NCBI GenBank assembly: GCA_033961575.1
Contig: CM066730.1
Coordinates: 156,267,523-156,331,522 of the forward strand
Reading direction: 5' to 3'
From: Aselliscus stoliczkanus
Lineage: Eukaryota > Chordata > Mammalia > Chiroptera > Hipposideridae
Length of the DNA stretch: 64,000 nucleotides
The notes beneath the pieces were generated by a model. The model saw only the letters and a list, made by a program, of their open reading frames with translations, was not told the origin of the DNA and did no database searches. This document shows positions 10,570 to 22,944 of the stretch, in pieces. The first letter of the stretch is position 1; every line of letters starts with the position of its first letter. Both the position numbers and the translations under genes were made by a program.

Positions 10570-10745
10570 TCGGTTTTTCTGGCTTTGGAGCCAACAGACC
10601 AGGGTTCAAATTTGTAGCCTCCAGTTCTTACCCATGTGATCTTGGGCAGCTTGCATAACCTCTCATAGTCTTTGCTGACTCATGTCTGCCACGGAGATAT
10701 TGCTATCTACCTTGGAGAGTTGAAGTGAGGATTAAAGGATCCAAG
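10570..10745 (+). mobile_element. MIR SINE
   Basis: Sense MIR: accagggttcaaatttgtag, then catgtgatcttgggcagctt and gtgaggattaaagg. It is strongly diverged. Confidence 0.75.
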
Positions 10746-12540
10746 GTGCAGTGGGTTAGGAACTCACACAATTCCTGCCATGGAGTTGACCCTAAGTCCA
10801 TTTGAGATCCCAGTCACTCCTGTCCCAGGCAGAGGGGATGAGGGAGTGGGGTGGGAGGAGTATGGGTTCAAGAAACAGTTTAGGAGAACTCCTTCCATCT
10901 TCCCCAAGTAGGTGGGGGGACGGGTTTTGCTATGACTTTCCTACAAGGCTTTTGCTCCAACCTGTGGTTGATAGGATCCCTTGGACTTAGGACTTAGTAA
11001 AGAACCAGACCCTGCTTGCCCTAAACTCCCAAAGGTGGGGCTGGCAGGCCCTGGTGGCTCCAAGTCTAGGGGGGTCCACAGAGGTCCAGAGTAGAGACCG
11101 GTCAGATGGCCAGGCTCTGTAGATCTGTCTGGTAGAGGGTGATAAGGAATAAAATGATTTTTCTTCAGTTTCTCTGCTCTTGCTGTGATTCACAGCTCAC
11201 ATTTTACAACCCCGTGCATATGCAGTATGCCGTTGGAGACAGAGGTCTGCAGCAGGGAATCAGGAGGCCTGTGTCCCAACCTTTCCCGAGGATCTGGTGC
11301 ACTCTGCGGCCGTGGACCCTCTTCCCTGAGGGGGCCTCAGGGACTCCATCAGCACCCCAAGGCGATGGTCTCTAACAGCGGTAACAGTCCCAGGTTTGGA
11401 ACCTGAGCAGGGGAGTTCTGCATTATTATCTTCACAGCCCTGGCAGGGCCACTGTCCCTTCTTTAAGGCAGGATTAAGAGCCAGGGCCACACAGTGTGCA
11501 GTTGTAGAGGGACAGGCCCTGAATGTGGGTGCACAGCTCCATTGTGTCTCCCCTGAAGGGCTTTGTGAGTGCCTCTAAATGGGACCCAAAGCAGTTTTCA
11601 TGTTTATTTTTAAATCTCTTTGGGCTTGCTGTTCTGGGTGGTGCTGGCTTTAATTCTTCTCCTTCTCTGGCCCTTTCATACGGGAGCTGGATGACAAGGC
11701 ATGGTCACGACTGTGTTTGCCCAAGTGCAGATAAGATCAGTCTTGGCAGATCTGCTGAGCCCCAGCTCCCAGACACAAGTGGAACATAATAAACAGGTAC
11801 CTGGTTGGTGGGGAGGAGATAAATAGGGAGGATTAAACCCGAACAAAGGCAGGAACATCTGGGACATACAAAAGCTTGTTTAGAGAATTGCTTGGGAGAG
11901 AAAGGAGCGAAGGAGAAAACAGCCCACTTTGCTTTACCCAGCTCCTCAACCGAGCTTCAAGAGCATACGGCGCCTAGGGGAGGCCTCTTGAGAGGGGTGG
12001 ATGAGACTGCAGCAGAGCAGAATCTGTGCTCCTGGAGGAGCCCAGGTGGCAAAGCACCGGTTGCCCCCTCCTCCCAAGCTGTCCCTGTGGCAGAGGCCAA
12101 GGAACACCCTACCCCCTCATATCAATCCTCATTGCCCCTCCCCCAAGACTTACTTCATTTTCCACTGGGCTCTCTTGTATCTGGTCTCTTACAAAGCCTT
12201 CCTGAGCTGCCCAGAGATAAGCAGGCAGCCTCTGCTATTCCTTGCATTGGGTCTGAGTTGATTCCTTCTGGCCCTGCTTGTGTGATAGAGCATGAGCTCT
12301 ATTTCAGCTCTTGGTTGACTGGACCAGGGGAAAGGAAAAGGCATTGCATACAAGTCTCCTGTACTCATGTGCTTCTCTGCAGCCAAGCTGCTTCTGCTGT
12401 CCGGGTTCCTGCAACCACCACTTCTTCCCAGTCAGATTCTCTTAACTGTCCCCTTGCTGCCCATCCCATTTCTCCAATCTATTCTCTAGGCTGAGGCCAG
12501 ACAGGTCCTAAAAAGGGAAGGTATGACTTTGTTAGGCCTC
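10746..12540. other. Unassigned sequence
   Basis: Nearly 1.8 kb with no recognised gene. A 200-codon open frame (11892-12494) shows no domain, signal peptide or membrane segment and is proline/serine-rich. Overlapping frames of similar size in other phases argue that it is chance. Confidence 0.4.
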
Positions 12541-12544
12541 AGGA

Positions 12545-13690
12545 AAAACTCTTCATGGGAGGGAAGCACTTCCAGAAGGCAGAGTGAGTGCCTCCAAAAA
12601 CCCACTCTTTCCTAAAAGCAATGAGAACACTGGAAAAGTTGTCAAAATCAATATTTTCAGAACTCTGGAAATTAATCAAAGGCTTGAAACAATCCAAAGG
12701 ATGTTTATTCAAGGAAATGGCTTAATTTCAGCAAGAACAAGGAGCTCTGTAACATTTTAACTTGTCCTATTCTCATTCGTCTTTCTCCAGCTCTGAACCA
12801 GCAGCATCACAATCACACTAGCTGTGAAAAACAGCAGCCTAGTGGTCACTGGGTGGCGGAGTTGGAGTTTGGAGCTCCCCAAATTCTCCATCCTAAGAGA
12901 ATTGTCACTATTTGACTTGTACAACAGCTCCCTGGAAAAGCCTCATTTACAGGGCTTGCCTTTAGTTGATCTGACTCAGAGCTTGTTCAGATACTTTGTT
13001 TGAGATACTTTATCTGCAGAGCATTTGTCAAAACTAATCACAGGCAATTGTTTAATATCACATTTACCTCAGGTGGTAATACATATTGAGAAAATAAGAG
13101 ACTGGCTAAAAAACTTGAATCTGGTGAATGAGGTGTCCATAGGGAACGTTGAAAAGCTCTGACATATTTCTGGGGGTTTAGAAGACCACACACATTGCAG
13201 GGCTGTGTACATTCCCCCAAAAGACTTGTGAAATCCCGTCTCTCACCTCGGGTTGACCTTGGGACTCTGCACAAGCAGGAACAGGCAAGCCTTGAGGGCA
13301 TGCACCAACATACACAGAGCACCTCATAAAAAGATGGGAGATGTTAGTTGAAAGCATTTAAGAAAAGCTTGGTTCAATCATTAGACAATCACTAAGTAAT
13401 TGAGCAGAGACCTCAGTGACTGAACACAGCAAAGAATACAGCTTCTACAGAATTAGTTCAGAAAACTCACTATGTACAGTAACAGCAACAATAATAAACA
13501 ACAACAATCACAAATCCTGGGATAGGAGGAAATTGATTTCCAGAGTTGTCACATTATATTATCTAAAATGTTTAGTTTTCAACAAAAATTATGAGACATG
13601 CAAAAAAGAAAAAAACATACAAACAAAAAACCCAGAAAATACCGTCCATCCACAGGAAAAATGCAGTCAATAAAAATTCTCCGAGGAGGT
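12545..13690 (+). mobile_element. Old L1, 5'UTR region
   Basis: This stretch matches the 5'UTR of old mammalian L1M-type elements as I know them. It contains ggaaattaatcaaaggcttg (about 12669), then attatctaaaatgtttag just ahead of ORF1. It is the upstream part of the L1 running to about 19795. Confidence 0.65.
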
Positions 13691-13694
13691 CCAG

Positions 13695-14500
13695 ATGTTG
13701 GACTTACTAGACAAAGACTTTAAATCACTTATTAAAAACATTCAAAGAACTAAGGGAAACACTTCCAAAGAGTTAAATGAAAGCATGAGAATAATGTGTC
13801 ATCAAATAGAGAATATCAGTAAAGAGATAGAGATTATAAAGAAAAAACAAATAGAAAATCTGGAGTTGAAAAGTAAAATGCCTGCACTAGACATGCTCAA
13901 CAGCACATTTGAATTGGCAGAAGAAAAGGTCAGTCAAATGAGATTATGTAGTCTAAGAAACAGAAAGAAAAATAAAGAAAAAATGAAGAGATCTACAGAG
14001 ATCCATGGGACACCATTAAGCATACCAGCATATGCATAATGAAAGTCCCAGAAGGAGAAGAAAGAGAGAAAGGGGCAGGAAGAATATGTGAATAAATAGT
14101 GTCCTAAAACTTTCCAAATTTGATGAAAAATATTAATCTACACATCCTAAAGCTCAACAAATTTCAAGTATAATAAATTCAAAGATATCCACACCTAGAC
14201 ACATGACAGTCAAATGATCAAAAGCCAAAAACAAAAACAGAGAGAATCCTGAAAACAGCAAGAGAAAAATGACTCATCACATACAAGTGATCCTCAGTAA
14301 GACTGAGTGGGACATCTCATCAACAACTATGGAGGCCAGAAGCCAGTGGAATGACATATTCAAGATGCCCAAAGAAAAAAGGTCAACCAAGATATTCCAA
14401 CAAAACTGTGCTTCCAAAATGAGGGAAATATTAACACGTTCCCAGATAAACAAAACCTGAGAATTTGTTGGTAAACAACCTTCTCTACAAGAAATACTAA
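13695..14500 (+). pseudogene. L1 ORF1 remnant
   Basis: Open frame of 114 codons at 13695-14039 starting MLDLLDKDFKSLIKN. It is rich in Lys/Glu heptads (for example IENISKEIEIIKKKQIENLE) like the coiled-coil of L1 ORF1, the RNA-binding chaperone of the L1 particle. After stops and frame changes, homology resumes at about 14269-14460 (MEARSQWNDIFKMPKEKRS), which corresponds to the region after the coiled coil. It is broken and non-functional. This is the first coding unit of the old L1, lying about 500 bp upstream of the ORF2 remnant. Confidence 0.7.
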
Positions 14501-16395
14501 TTGGAGTCTTTCAGGCTGAAATGAAAGGATACTATACACTAACTAGAATCCACACAAAGAAATAAAGAGCAAAAGTAAAGATAGCTACATAGGTTAATAT
14601 AAAAATTATATGAATACATTTTTATATTTAATGAATTTGTTCCGTTATCTAATTTAAAACACAATCACATAAAGCAATAACTATAAAACCGTTGAGCTTA
14701 TAATATATAAAGATCTAATTTGTATGACAATAAAAGAAAGGAGGAGGGAACAGAGATAGTGGAACAAAGTTTTTGCCTATTATTGAAATTAAGTTGGTAT
14801 TAATCCAAACTAAATTGTTTTAAGATGTTCATTGTAATTCCCAGGTCAACCACTAAGAAAATAACTTAAAAATATGATGAAAGAAAAAATAGGGAGTTAA
14901 AATAGTACACAAGAAAATATCTATTTACATAAATAAAACATAGCAGGTCAAAAAACATTAGACATATAGAAACCAAACAGCAAATGCCACCTGTAAATCC
15001 CACCTTATCTGAAATTACATTAAACGTGAATGGACTAAACTCTCCAGTAGAAGGATGAGATTGGCAAAATGAATTTTAAAATATGACCTAAGTATATACT
15101 ATCTACAAGAGACACAAAGACATAAATAGTTTGAAAGTAAAAGTGTGGCAAAAGATAACTATGCTAACATTAACAAAACAAAACCTGGAGAATCTATATT
15201 AATATCAGACAAGTAGATTTTAAGACAAAAATTGTTACTTGAGAAGAGAAAGACATTTTATAATGATATAAGATATAAATATATGTGCACCTAACCAAGT
15301 GCCAAAATACATGAAACAAACCTGATAGAACTGAAGGGGGAAACAGACAATCAACAATAATAGTTGGAGACTTTAATACCCGACTTTCAATGATGGGCAG
15401 AACAGCTAGGCAGACGCTCAACAAGAAAATAGAAGACTTGAACAATATTATAAAGCAGACATCTGTAGAACACGTTGCCAGTAACAGTAGACTATACATT
15501 CTTCTTGTGCCTATGGAACATTCTCCAGGATAGACAGCATGTTAGGCTATAAAACAAGCCTCCATAAATTTAAAATGATTGAAATCAATAACAGAAGGAA
15601 ATGTGAGAAATTCACACATATGTGGATGTTAAACATTCCTAAATATCAAAGAAAAAAATCACAAGAGGAATTAGAAAATAGTCTGAGATGAATGAAAACA
15701 AAACAAAACAATGACATCCTAGAAATTATGGGATGCAGTTAAAGCAGAGATTTTATAGCATTAGCACTTATATTCAACCAGTGATTGATCTTAAACTGAT
15801 AACATAAGCTTCCACCTTAAGAAACCAGTAAAAGAAGAACAAAATAAGTCAAAAGCAAGCAGAAAGGAGAAATTAATAAAGATTAGTGCATAAATAAATG
15901 AAACAGAGAATAGAAAAACAGAGAAATTCAATGAAATCAAAAGCTTGTTCTTTTTAAAAAATCAACAAAGTTGACAAACCTTTATGTAAACTGGCCCAGA
16001 ATATAAAGGAGGAGATTCAAATTTTTAAAATCAAGAATTAAAGAGGAGACATCACTTCAGACCTTAGAGAAATAAAAAGGATTATGTGGTAATACCATGA
16101 ACAACTGTCTACCAACAGATTAGATAATCTAGATGAAATTAACAAATTCCTAGCCAGATAAAAACTACTGAAACTGACTTAAGAAATGAAAAATCTGAAT
16201 AAACCTAATAGCAGGAAAGAGATCAAAATAGCTAGCAATAGCAACAATTCCAACAAAGAAAAGCCCAGGTCCATATGGCTTTACTGGTAAATTCTCTCTA
16301 GCATTTAAAGAAAAACCAATATAAATCTTTCCAAGAAATAGAAGAGGAGGTAACACCTTCCAACTCATTCAACAAGGCCAGTATAATATTGACCT

Positions 16396-16575
16396 CTTAA
16401 GGCTTTCTGGCTCAGGTAACATAATGGACATGCAATAACATTCAGAAGACCTGAATGGTGACTTAAGGGACTTGTCTATCCTTCCATTTATAGATGAGGA
16501 TATTGAGAAATGGAGAGGGGCCCAAGGACACACAGCAAGTTGGCTGCAGAGCCTGTACAAGACTAAAATTTAGGC
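16396..16575 (-). mobile_element. MIR-like SINE inside L1 ORF2
   Basis: L1 homology stops after ggccagtataatattgacc and resumes at attcctaacaccaaaacc. The 180 bp between are foreign and carry a reversed MIR-like core (tatagatgaggatattgaga, then caaggacacacagcaagttg). It is strongly diverged, so assignment to MIR rather than another old tRNA SINE is tentative. Confidence 0.55.
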
Positions 16576-17170
16576 ATTCCTAACACCAAAACCAGACAAA
16601 AACATCTCAAGAAAACGACAGACCCAAATCCCTTATGAATATAGATACCAAATCTCAACTATTAATAGCAAAATAAATCAAGCAACAGATAAACATGATT
16701 ATACACCATAACTAAGTGAGATTTATTCCAGAAATGCAAAGTTGTTCTAATATCTGAAAATCAATTAATATAATCATCATATTAATAGAATAAAGAACAG
16801 CAGACTACATGATCATCTCAATAGATGCTAAAAAGTATGTGACAAAACCCAACTTCCTTTCAAGACAAAAGCATTCAATAGAAAAGGAATAGAAGAGATC
16901 TTCCTCAACTTTATAAAGATCATCTATGAAAACCCACAGCTAACATAATGGTTCAAGAATGATTACTTCCCCTATAAGATTAGGAATAAGACAATGATGT
17001 CCACTCTCATTGCTTCTGTTTAACATTGTAGTGGAGGTTCTAGTCAGGGCAAATAGACAACTAATAGAACAAAAAGACATCCAGATTAAAAAGGAAGTAA
17101 AACTATCTCTATTTTGAGATGATACGAGAATACTAAGGAATACAGAAAATGTGTGTAGAAAATACCAAGG

Positions 17171-17220
<50 letters not shown>
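17171..17220. repeat. CA microsatellite
   Basis: About 25 CA units embedded in the L1 RT region. It is pure, so probably polymorphic. Confidence 0.98.
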
Positions 17221-17222
<2 letters not shown>

Positions 17223-18083
17223 TAGAATGGGTCCAGCATGGTTTCAGAATATAAGATCAATATACAAAAAACAATTATATTTTTGTACACTATCAATAAA
17301 CAATCCAAAATTAAGATGAAGAAAAATTCCATTTATAATAACATAAAAATAGGAATATATTTAACAAAAGAGCAAACCTTGTATACCAAAAACTACCAAA
17401 AGCTACAGTTGATAAACATTGTTTAAAAGTTAAGGAGGATCTAAAAAAATAGAAAGACCTCCCTGTTCACGATCAGAAGACTTAATAGTGTTAAAATTGC
17501 AGTACTCAAATTAATCTCCAGATTAAAGGTAATCCATACCAGAATCAAAGCTGACTTCTTTGTGGAAATTGATAAACTGATTCTGAAATTCATTTGGAAT
17601 TACAAGGGACTCATAATGGTCAAAATTACCTTAAAAAAATAAGAGCAAAGAAGGATTTCAAAACTTTCTACAAAGCAACAGTAGTCAACACACTTGTACT
17701 GGCATAAGTATAGCTGTATGGGTCAATGGAATAGAATTGAGTCCAAAAATAAACCCATATATCAATGGCCAATTGATTTTTGACAAGGATGTCAGGACAA
17801 TTCAATAGGGGAAAGAGTAGTCTTTTCAATAAATGGTGTTGGACATTGGATACCTATATGGAAAAGAATGAAGTTGGATCTCTACCTCAATCATATACAT
17901 AAATTAACTAAAAATTGATCAAAGACCTCAATGTAAGAGCTAAAACTATAAAACTCCTAGAAGAAAACGCCTAGAGAAAATCTTCATGACCTTGGATCTG
18001 CAGTGGTTTCTTAGATTTGACACCCAAAGCACAGGTGACAGAACAAAATAAAAAATGGGTAAATTGAATTTCATCGAAATTAT

Positions 18084-19535
18084 TATTTAAAAATTTAAAA
18101 TTAATTTTTATTAAATTTGTTGGGGTGACAATTGTTAGTAAAATTATATAGGTTTCAAATGTGCCATTCTGTAATATATCATCTATATATTGCATTGTGT
18201 GTTCACCACCCCGTCAGTTCTCCTTCCATCACCATATATTTGACCCCATTTACCCTCATCTACCACTACCCTCCCCCCTTACCCTCCGGTAACCACTAAA
18301 CTATTGTCTCTGTTTATGAGTTTTTTGTTTGTTTGTCTTGTTCGTTTGTTGCTTTCAGTTTTATATTTCACACATGAATGAAGTCATATGGTTCTCGACT
18401 TTTCTGTCACACTTATTTTGCTTAGCATGATAATTGATCCATCCATATTATCGCAAATGGCAGTATTTCATCTTTTCTGATAGCCGAGTAATACATATAT
18501 CATGTCTTCTTTATCCAATCATCTATCAAAGGACACTTTGGTTGTTTCCATGTCTTGGCCACCGTGAATAATGCTGCAATGAACATAGGGCACATGTGTC
18601 TTTTTTTTATTTTTCCCTAGGGCAGTGTCACTGGCCCTCATATGTGGGACCTGAACCAGGGCGGCTGGTGTCCCAAGCCAGCGCTTAACCACCACGCCAC
18701 TCGGCTGGCTCCTACGTGTCTTTACTGATAAATGTTTTCAGATTTTTTGGATAGATACCCAGGAGAGGGATTGTTGGGTTGTATGGTATTTCTATTCTTA
18801 AGTTTTTGAGGAACTTCCATACTGTTTCCCATAGTGGCTGTACCAATTTCCACTCCCACCAGAAGTGTAGGAGGGTTCCTTTCTCTCCACAACAACTTTA
18901 ATGCTGTTATTACTTATCTTGTTGATGAGAGCCATTCTAACAAGTGTGAAGTGATATCTCACTGTGGTTTTGATTTGCATTTTCCTAATAGCTAGTGAAG
19001 TTGAGCAGTTTTTCATATATTAGTTGACCATTTGTATGTCTTCTTGGGAGAAGTTCTGTTCAGGTCCTCTATCCATTTTTTAATTAGATTTTTTGTTGTT
19101 CTGTTATGTGAATTCTTTTATATTTTGGATATTAGCCCCTTATAGGAGGTGTTGTTTGCAAATATCTTCTCCCATTTGGTTGGTTGCCTCTTTATTTTGT
19201 TAATGGTTTCTTTTGCTGTGCAGAAGCTTTTTAGTTTGATACAGTCCCATTCATTTATTTTTGATTTTACTTCCCTTGTCTTTGAAGCCAAATTCATAAA
19301 ACCCTTTCTGAGCCCAATGTCTGTAAGTTTAGTACCTATGCTTTCTTTTATGCAATTTATTGTTTCAGGTCCTATGTTGAGGTCTTTGATCTGTTATGAG
19401 TTAATTTTGGTACATGGTGACAGATAGCAGTCTAGCTTCATTCTTTTGCATGTGGCTTTCCAATTTCCCCAGCACCTTTTATTGAAGAGGCTTTCTTTTC
19501 TCCATGGTATGTTTTTGGCTCCTTTGTCGAAAATT
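18084..19535 (-). mobile_element. 5'-truncated L1, antisense, nested in the older L1
   Basis: The minus strand reads L1 ORF2 C-terminal coding sequence (19535 down to about 18730) followed by a 3'UTR and an A-rich tail at 18084-18110. Copies of the target site flank it: atcgaaatta (18074-18083) and atcaaaatta (19536-19545), one mismatch in 10. The host L1 sequence ttcatcgaaatt / aaaacttttgtgc rejoins exactly across it. It is 1.45 kb and 5' truncated, the usual outcome of incomplete reverse transcription. Reading frames contain stops. Confidence 0.88.
18604..18712 (-). mobile_element. Short bat SINE nested in the antisense L1
   Basis: It has the same head, hairpin and A tail as the element at 5985, but its 5' end has drifted to ggctggct-type and its A tail is interrupted. 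Flanking duplications are acatgtgtcttt (18592-18603) and tacgtgtcttt (18713-18723), diverged. It is the third layer of a nested insertion. Confidence 0.88.
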
Positions 19536-19545
19536 ATCAAAATTA

Positions 19546-19795
19546 AAACTTTTGTGCTTCAAAGGACACCATAGAGAAAGTGAAAACACAACCTACATAA
19601 TGGGAGAAAATATATGCAAAGTATGTATCTGATAAGGGACTTGTATGCAAAATATGCAAAGAACTCTTAAAGCTCAGTAATGAAAAGACAAATAACTTAA
19701 TTTAAAAATGGGCAAACAATTTGAATAGACATCTCCAAAGAAGATATGCAAATGGCCAATAAGCACATGAAAAGATACTCAATACCATTAGAATC
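19546..19795 (+). pseudogene. L1 ORF2 remnant, continuation
   Basis: Resumes the host L1 directly after the nested insertion: aaaacttttgtgcttcaaag, ending near atatgcaaatggccaataag and atgaaaagatactcaa. The last part of ORF2 and the whole 3'UTR are missing. The break near 19795 is an unusual 3' truncation. Confidence 0.75.
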
Positions 19796-19869
19796 TTTTA
19801 GGAACTTTACATTTTAATTCATTGTCACAATGCTCTCAAAAGAGGAGGCTTTCATTTTCTCCATACAGT

Positions 19870-20070
19870 AAGTCATGCTTTAAACTCAAGTGTGCCTGGC
19901 CGCTGCCCTTTCAAGCACACTGGACTGGATCAGGTCATTCTCCTGGTCAGAGAACTTCCATATGTCTATTTCCCAGAGATAAAATCCAAAGCTTTTACCT
20001 GCCATTCAGGGCCCTATGTGAGCTGGCCCCAACCTGAATTTCCAACTAAACCAGCCAGCTGTTCATGTTT
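19870..20070 (+). mobile_element. L2 LINE fragment
   Basis: Sense L2-like text (gataaaatccaaagctttta, then gggccctatgtgagctggcc) typical of the 3' part of L2. It is diverged. Confidence 0.55.
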
Positions 20071-21460
20071 TCCTTTGTTCCTCTGAATTTTCATTTGGCT
20101 TTTTCACCTTACATAGAAAAGTTCTTCCTCTGTTAACAGGAATGGTCCCTGAAGCATGTCTGTTGTGGGCTTGCCTTGAGTACAAATAGAATAGCTCCCT
20201 TTTGCTCTGCAATAGAAGAGGTTTGGTGCATCTAAAACATGCTTCTTGGGTGGGAGGGGCAGAGGATCAGGAAAGGAGGGAAAGCTGGACATTTGTGATA
20301 ACTAAGCCCAACAATTATTTTGGGGAATTATTAGGATGTCTAATATAATGTATGATCCAAGCCAAAACACTTTTGAGAGTAAAAAGGGAGCTATTGATAA
20401 TTATACTGGGGCAACAGGCAAAAACTGAGGCTCTCCTGGGAAACCAGGATGTGTGGTCATGCTGGTAATTACCTCGCTTCTGAATCCCACCTTCCCAAGA
20501 GAGAAGTCAGAACTCACTTTCCTAGATTCCATGCTAGCTACCAGGTAGGCATGTGACCTGGGCTCCTGCCATCAGCTGCATCCATGAGAAGTTTCTGTTC
20601 AGAAGAGAATACCTGGAGGAAGGTGGTGCCATGTTAACGAGAGGGTGGAGGATGGTGGAGGGCCATGGAGCTTTCAGAGGCAGCAGTGGCAGAGGTCTTG
20701 GAGATGGCATTTTCCCGGACCACTGAGCAAGCTTAAGTGGCTGTACCCTGGACAGCTGGACTATCTCTGCCAGTGAGCCAGCCATGTGACTTGAGTGCTG
20801 TTTCTGGCAGCATAGACCAATTTCCTGGCCGCCTCTGAAATTCTGTGAACTGTCTAATAACTTTTGATTCATTTATTTTCTTCTTCAAACCAGTGAGAGT
20901 GGGTTGTGGGTTCTGACTCATGCAGCTGGGAAATGTGGAGGTTTTTGTTGTTGTTGGTTTGTTTGATGTGTATGAGTATGTGTGTGAGAGAGACGGAAGC
21001 AAATTTTCCAAAGCATAGAAGGTGGCAGCCTCAAGGCTGTAAGGAACAGAGTTAAAAGCAGATTTGTTCACCGCCCTGGGCATTCCTGCAGGGGCTTCCG
21101 CAGAGGCTCAGGCAGCTGAGCTGAGCGTGGCTTCCCTGAGACCAGCAGTCTGCTCCTCCAGGAAGAGCAACTGATGGGGGGCTCACGGAGCCTGTGCGAT
21201 TTCACAAAACTCACATTCCATCCCGCAGGCCTGGCTCCAGCCTGTTCCTATATCTTTTTCCTTAACTTGCTCTTCTGGAACTTTTTGTCAGTCCATGGTG
21301 GGAGCTCCCTTGAGGGCAGGGACTGTCAAGGGACCCTTGCCCAGCCCCTGTGTGATCACCTTTGACTAGTGGCCTCCAACCCTAGACAAAGCTGGCAGAG
21401 CCCTCCTGGGCTCAGTGCCTAGGGCAGCCATCCCCTGCAGGCAGCGTAATTTGGCCCTTG
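20071..21460. other. Mostly unassigned sequence
   Basis: No gene recognised. A short L2-like 3' phrase (cttgagggcagggactgtca) occurs at about 21310. Antisense frames of 112 and 116 codons overlap in different phases and carry no domain. Confidence 0.4.
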
Positions 21461-21469
21461 CCACATCCT

Positions 21470-21800
21470 TCAAACCCTGATTCAAATTCCTCCTTCAGCC
21501 TCAGGTCGTACTTGCTAACTCAGCTCAGTGACTCCCTGACCTGCTGCCACCCCAGCCTTCCATAGCTCCCATCATCTTGCCCACTTACTTAACAATTCAC
21601 CTCACTGTCTCGTTTAGAATTGTGTACTATCTCTTCCTTTAAAAGGATCAAATTGCTCACATGATTCTGTCTGCATTCCCTGACTAGATGGCAAGCTCTT
21701 TGAGGGAAGAGATGATTTACTACTCCTTATTTGCTCTCCTCATTTTCCTTTGTAGCATCCTTATAGGAGATGTTCGAATGTATTTGTTGGAAAAATAAGC
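21470..21800 (+). mobile_element. L2 LINE 3' end
   Basis: Sense L2 3' region: tcaaattcctccttcagcct, then ctagatggcaagctctttga and a terminal cgaatgtatttgttgg. Confidence 0.65.
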
Positions 21801-22119
21801 CAAGACCAATATGAAGTAGAAAAAATGAAAAGTGAGAAGAGCTTCTAAATTGTTTGTTTTGGTTTTCTCTGCTTATTCCATTGTTGTTTTCAAGTACTCA
21901 GAGGCCCACTGTTGACACATCGCGTTCAGGCCAGTTTCTGCACGTGTACATGTGGGGGAGGCTCCTCCTCCTATGAAGTCATAAGCCACCGTCTCAGGAA
22001 TGTGGCCAACGAGAGCCTACTGCCCTCCTCCTCTCCGCTGGGCATCTCTGTTCTTTGGCGCACGCGTGGGTCTTGGCCATGTCTTCTGCGGATGCTCCAC
22101 ATCAAAGCCAGCCCCCCCT

Positions 22120-22320
22120 GAGTTTGATTCTCAGCTCTTCCACTTTTAGCTGTTATACATTAGGCAAGTTATTTAATCGCTCCATGCCTCAGTTTCCCCA
22201 GGTGTAACAGTGATGATACTCTCTACCTTATAGGATGGTTATGAGGATTAATTTAGCTATGGTATGTGAGATGCTTAGAAGGTACTTATAAAAATGTCGG
22301 TATGATAATTATTGAAAAAT
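22120..22320 (+). mobile_element. MIR SINE
   Basis: Sense MIR nearly complete from gattctcagctcttccactt through cctcagtttccccaggtgta to atgaggattaatttagctat. Confidence 0.85.
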
Positions 22321-22769
22321 GATAATGTTATTAGAAAAAGCAAGTATTTGTGTCAAATAGCAGAACAAAGCGTCAAATAAAAAGGTCACATAATAATGCA
22401 GAAAAATTTACAAAATTCCTCAGCATGTGCTTATACCTATGCCAGCCTCAGAGAGGTGGGAAAATGAAGCCTGGGGAGGGAGGCATGGAGGTAAATTCAC
22501 TTTCCTGGCATTTGAAGCCTGTACTGGATGACTTCCTGTACTGAGTGTCTGGCCCCTCCCATTACACACCAGCCAGATCCATATTCAGTCTAAAAAAAAG
22601 TGTTTTTTGTTCCCAAGTCACATTGGCTATCCCAGTAGAAAGTAGCTGTATGTTTTTCTTGGGTCAGTTCTTTGGTTTCTCTTTCCTCTTGCCGTGGCTC
22701 TTTTCTGTGGAAGTGCCCCCACTCCCCCATTTTGTTTTTTGGGTTTTTTTACCAGAGATAACTCAACTT

Positions 22770-22876
22770 TTTTTTTTTTTTGAGGGCAGTGTCACTGGCC
22801 CTCATATGTGGGACCGAACCGGGGCCGCTGGCTTCCCAAGCCAGCGCTTAACCATTGTGCCACTCGGCCGGCCCAG
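22770..22876 (-). mobile_element. Short tRNA-derived bat SINE
   Basis: Minus-strand head ggccggccgagtggcac, B-box ccggttcggtccc, terminal inverted repeat and A tail. A perfect 10-bp duplication aactcaactt lies on both sides (22760-22769 and 22877-22886). Confidence 0.92.
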
Positions 22877-22944
22877 AACTCAACTTCTGACCTCAGGCCC
22901 ATGGCAGACATTGTTAGTGCCAACACATGTTCACATATTCAGTC

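Larger units (their letters stand above)
14990..18083 (+). pseudogene. L1 ORF2 remnant (endonuclease and reverse transcriptase)
   Basis: Fragments of ORF2 run in order through this interval. The endonuclease start translates as a LNVNGLNSPVE-like stretch near 15023. A GDFNTRLSMM segment at 15366-15395 corresponds to the GDFN motif of the endonuclease. The RT fingers/palm text is recognisable from about 16240 to 17430. At the RT catalytic box (about 17111-17128) the expected aromatic-Ala-Asp-Asp reads Phe-stop-Asp-Asp because the Ala codon is now TGA. Many other stops occur. The frame is split by a MIR-like insertion (16396-16575) and a CA microsatellite (17171-17220), and continues after the nested L1 at 19546-19795. 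No functional protein is possible. Confidence 0.8.

Noticed and set aside
11892..12494. 200-codon open frame
   Set aside because: No recognisable domain, a competing frame of 86 codons in the same DNA, and no splice or promoter context that would make it an exon.
12545..19795. Active full-length L1
   Set aside because: Stops in both ORFs, including at the RT catalytic box, three insertions and a missing 3' end.
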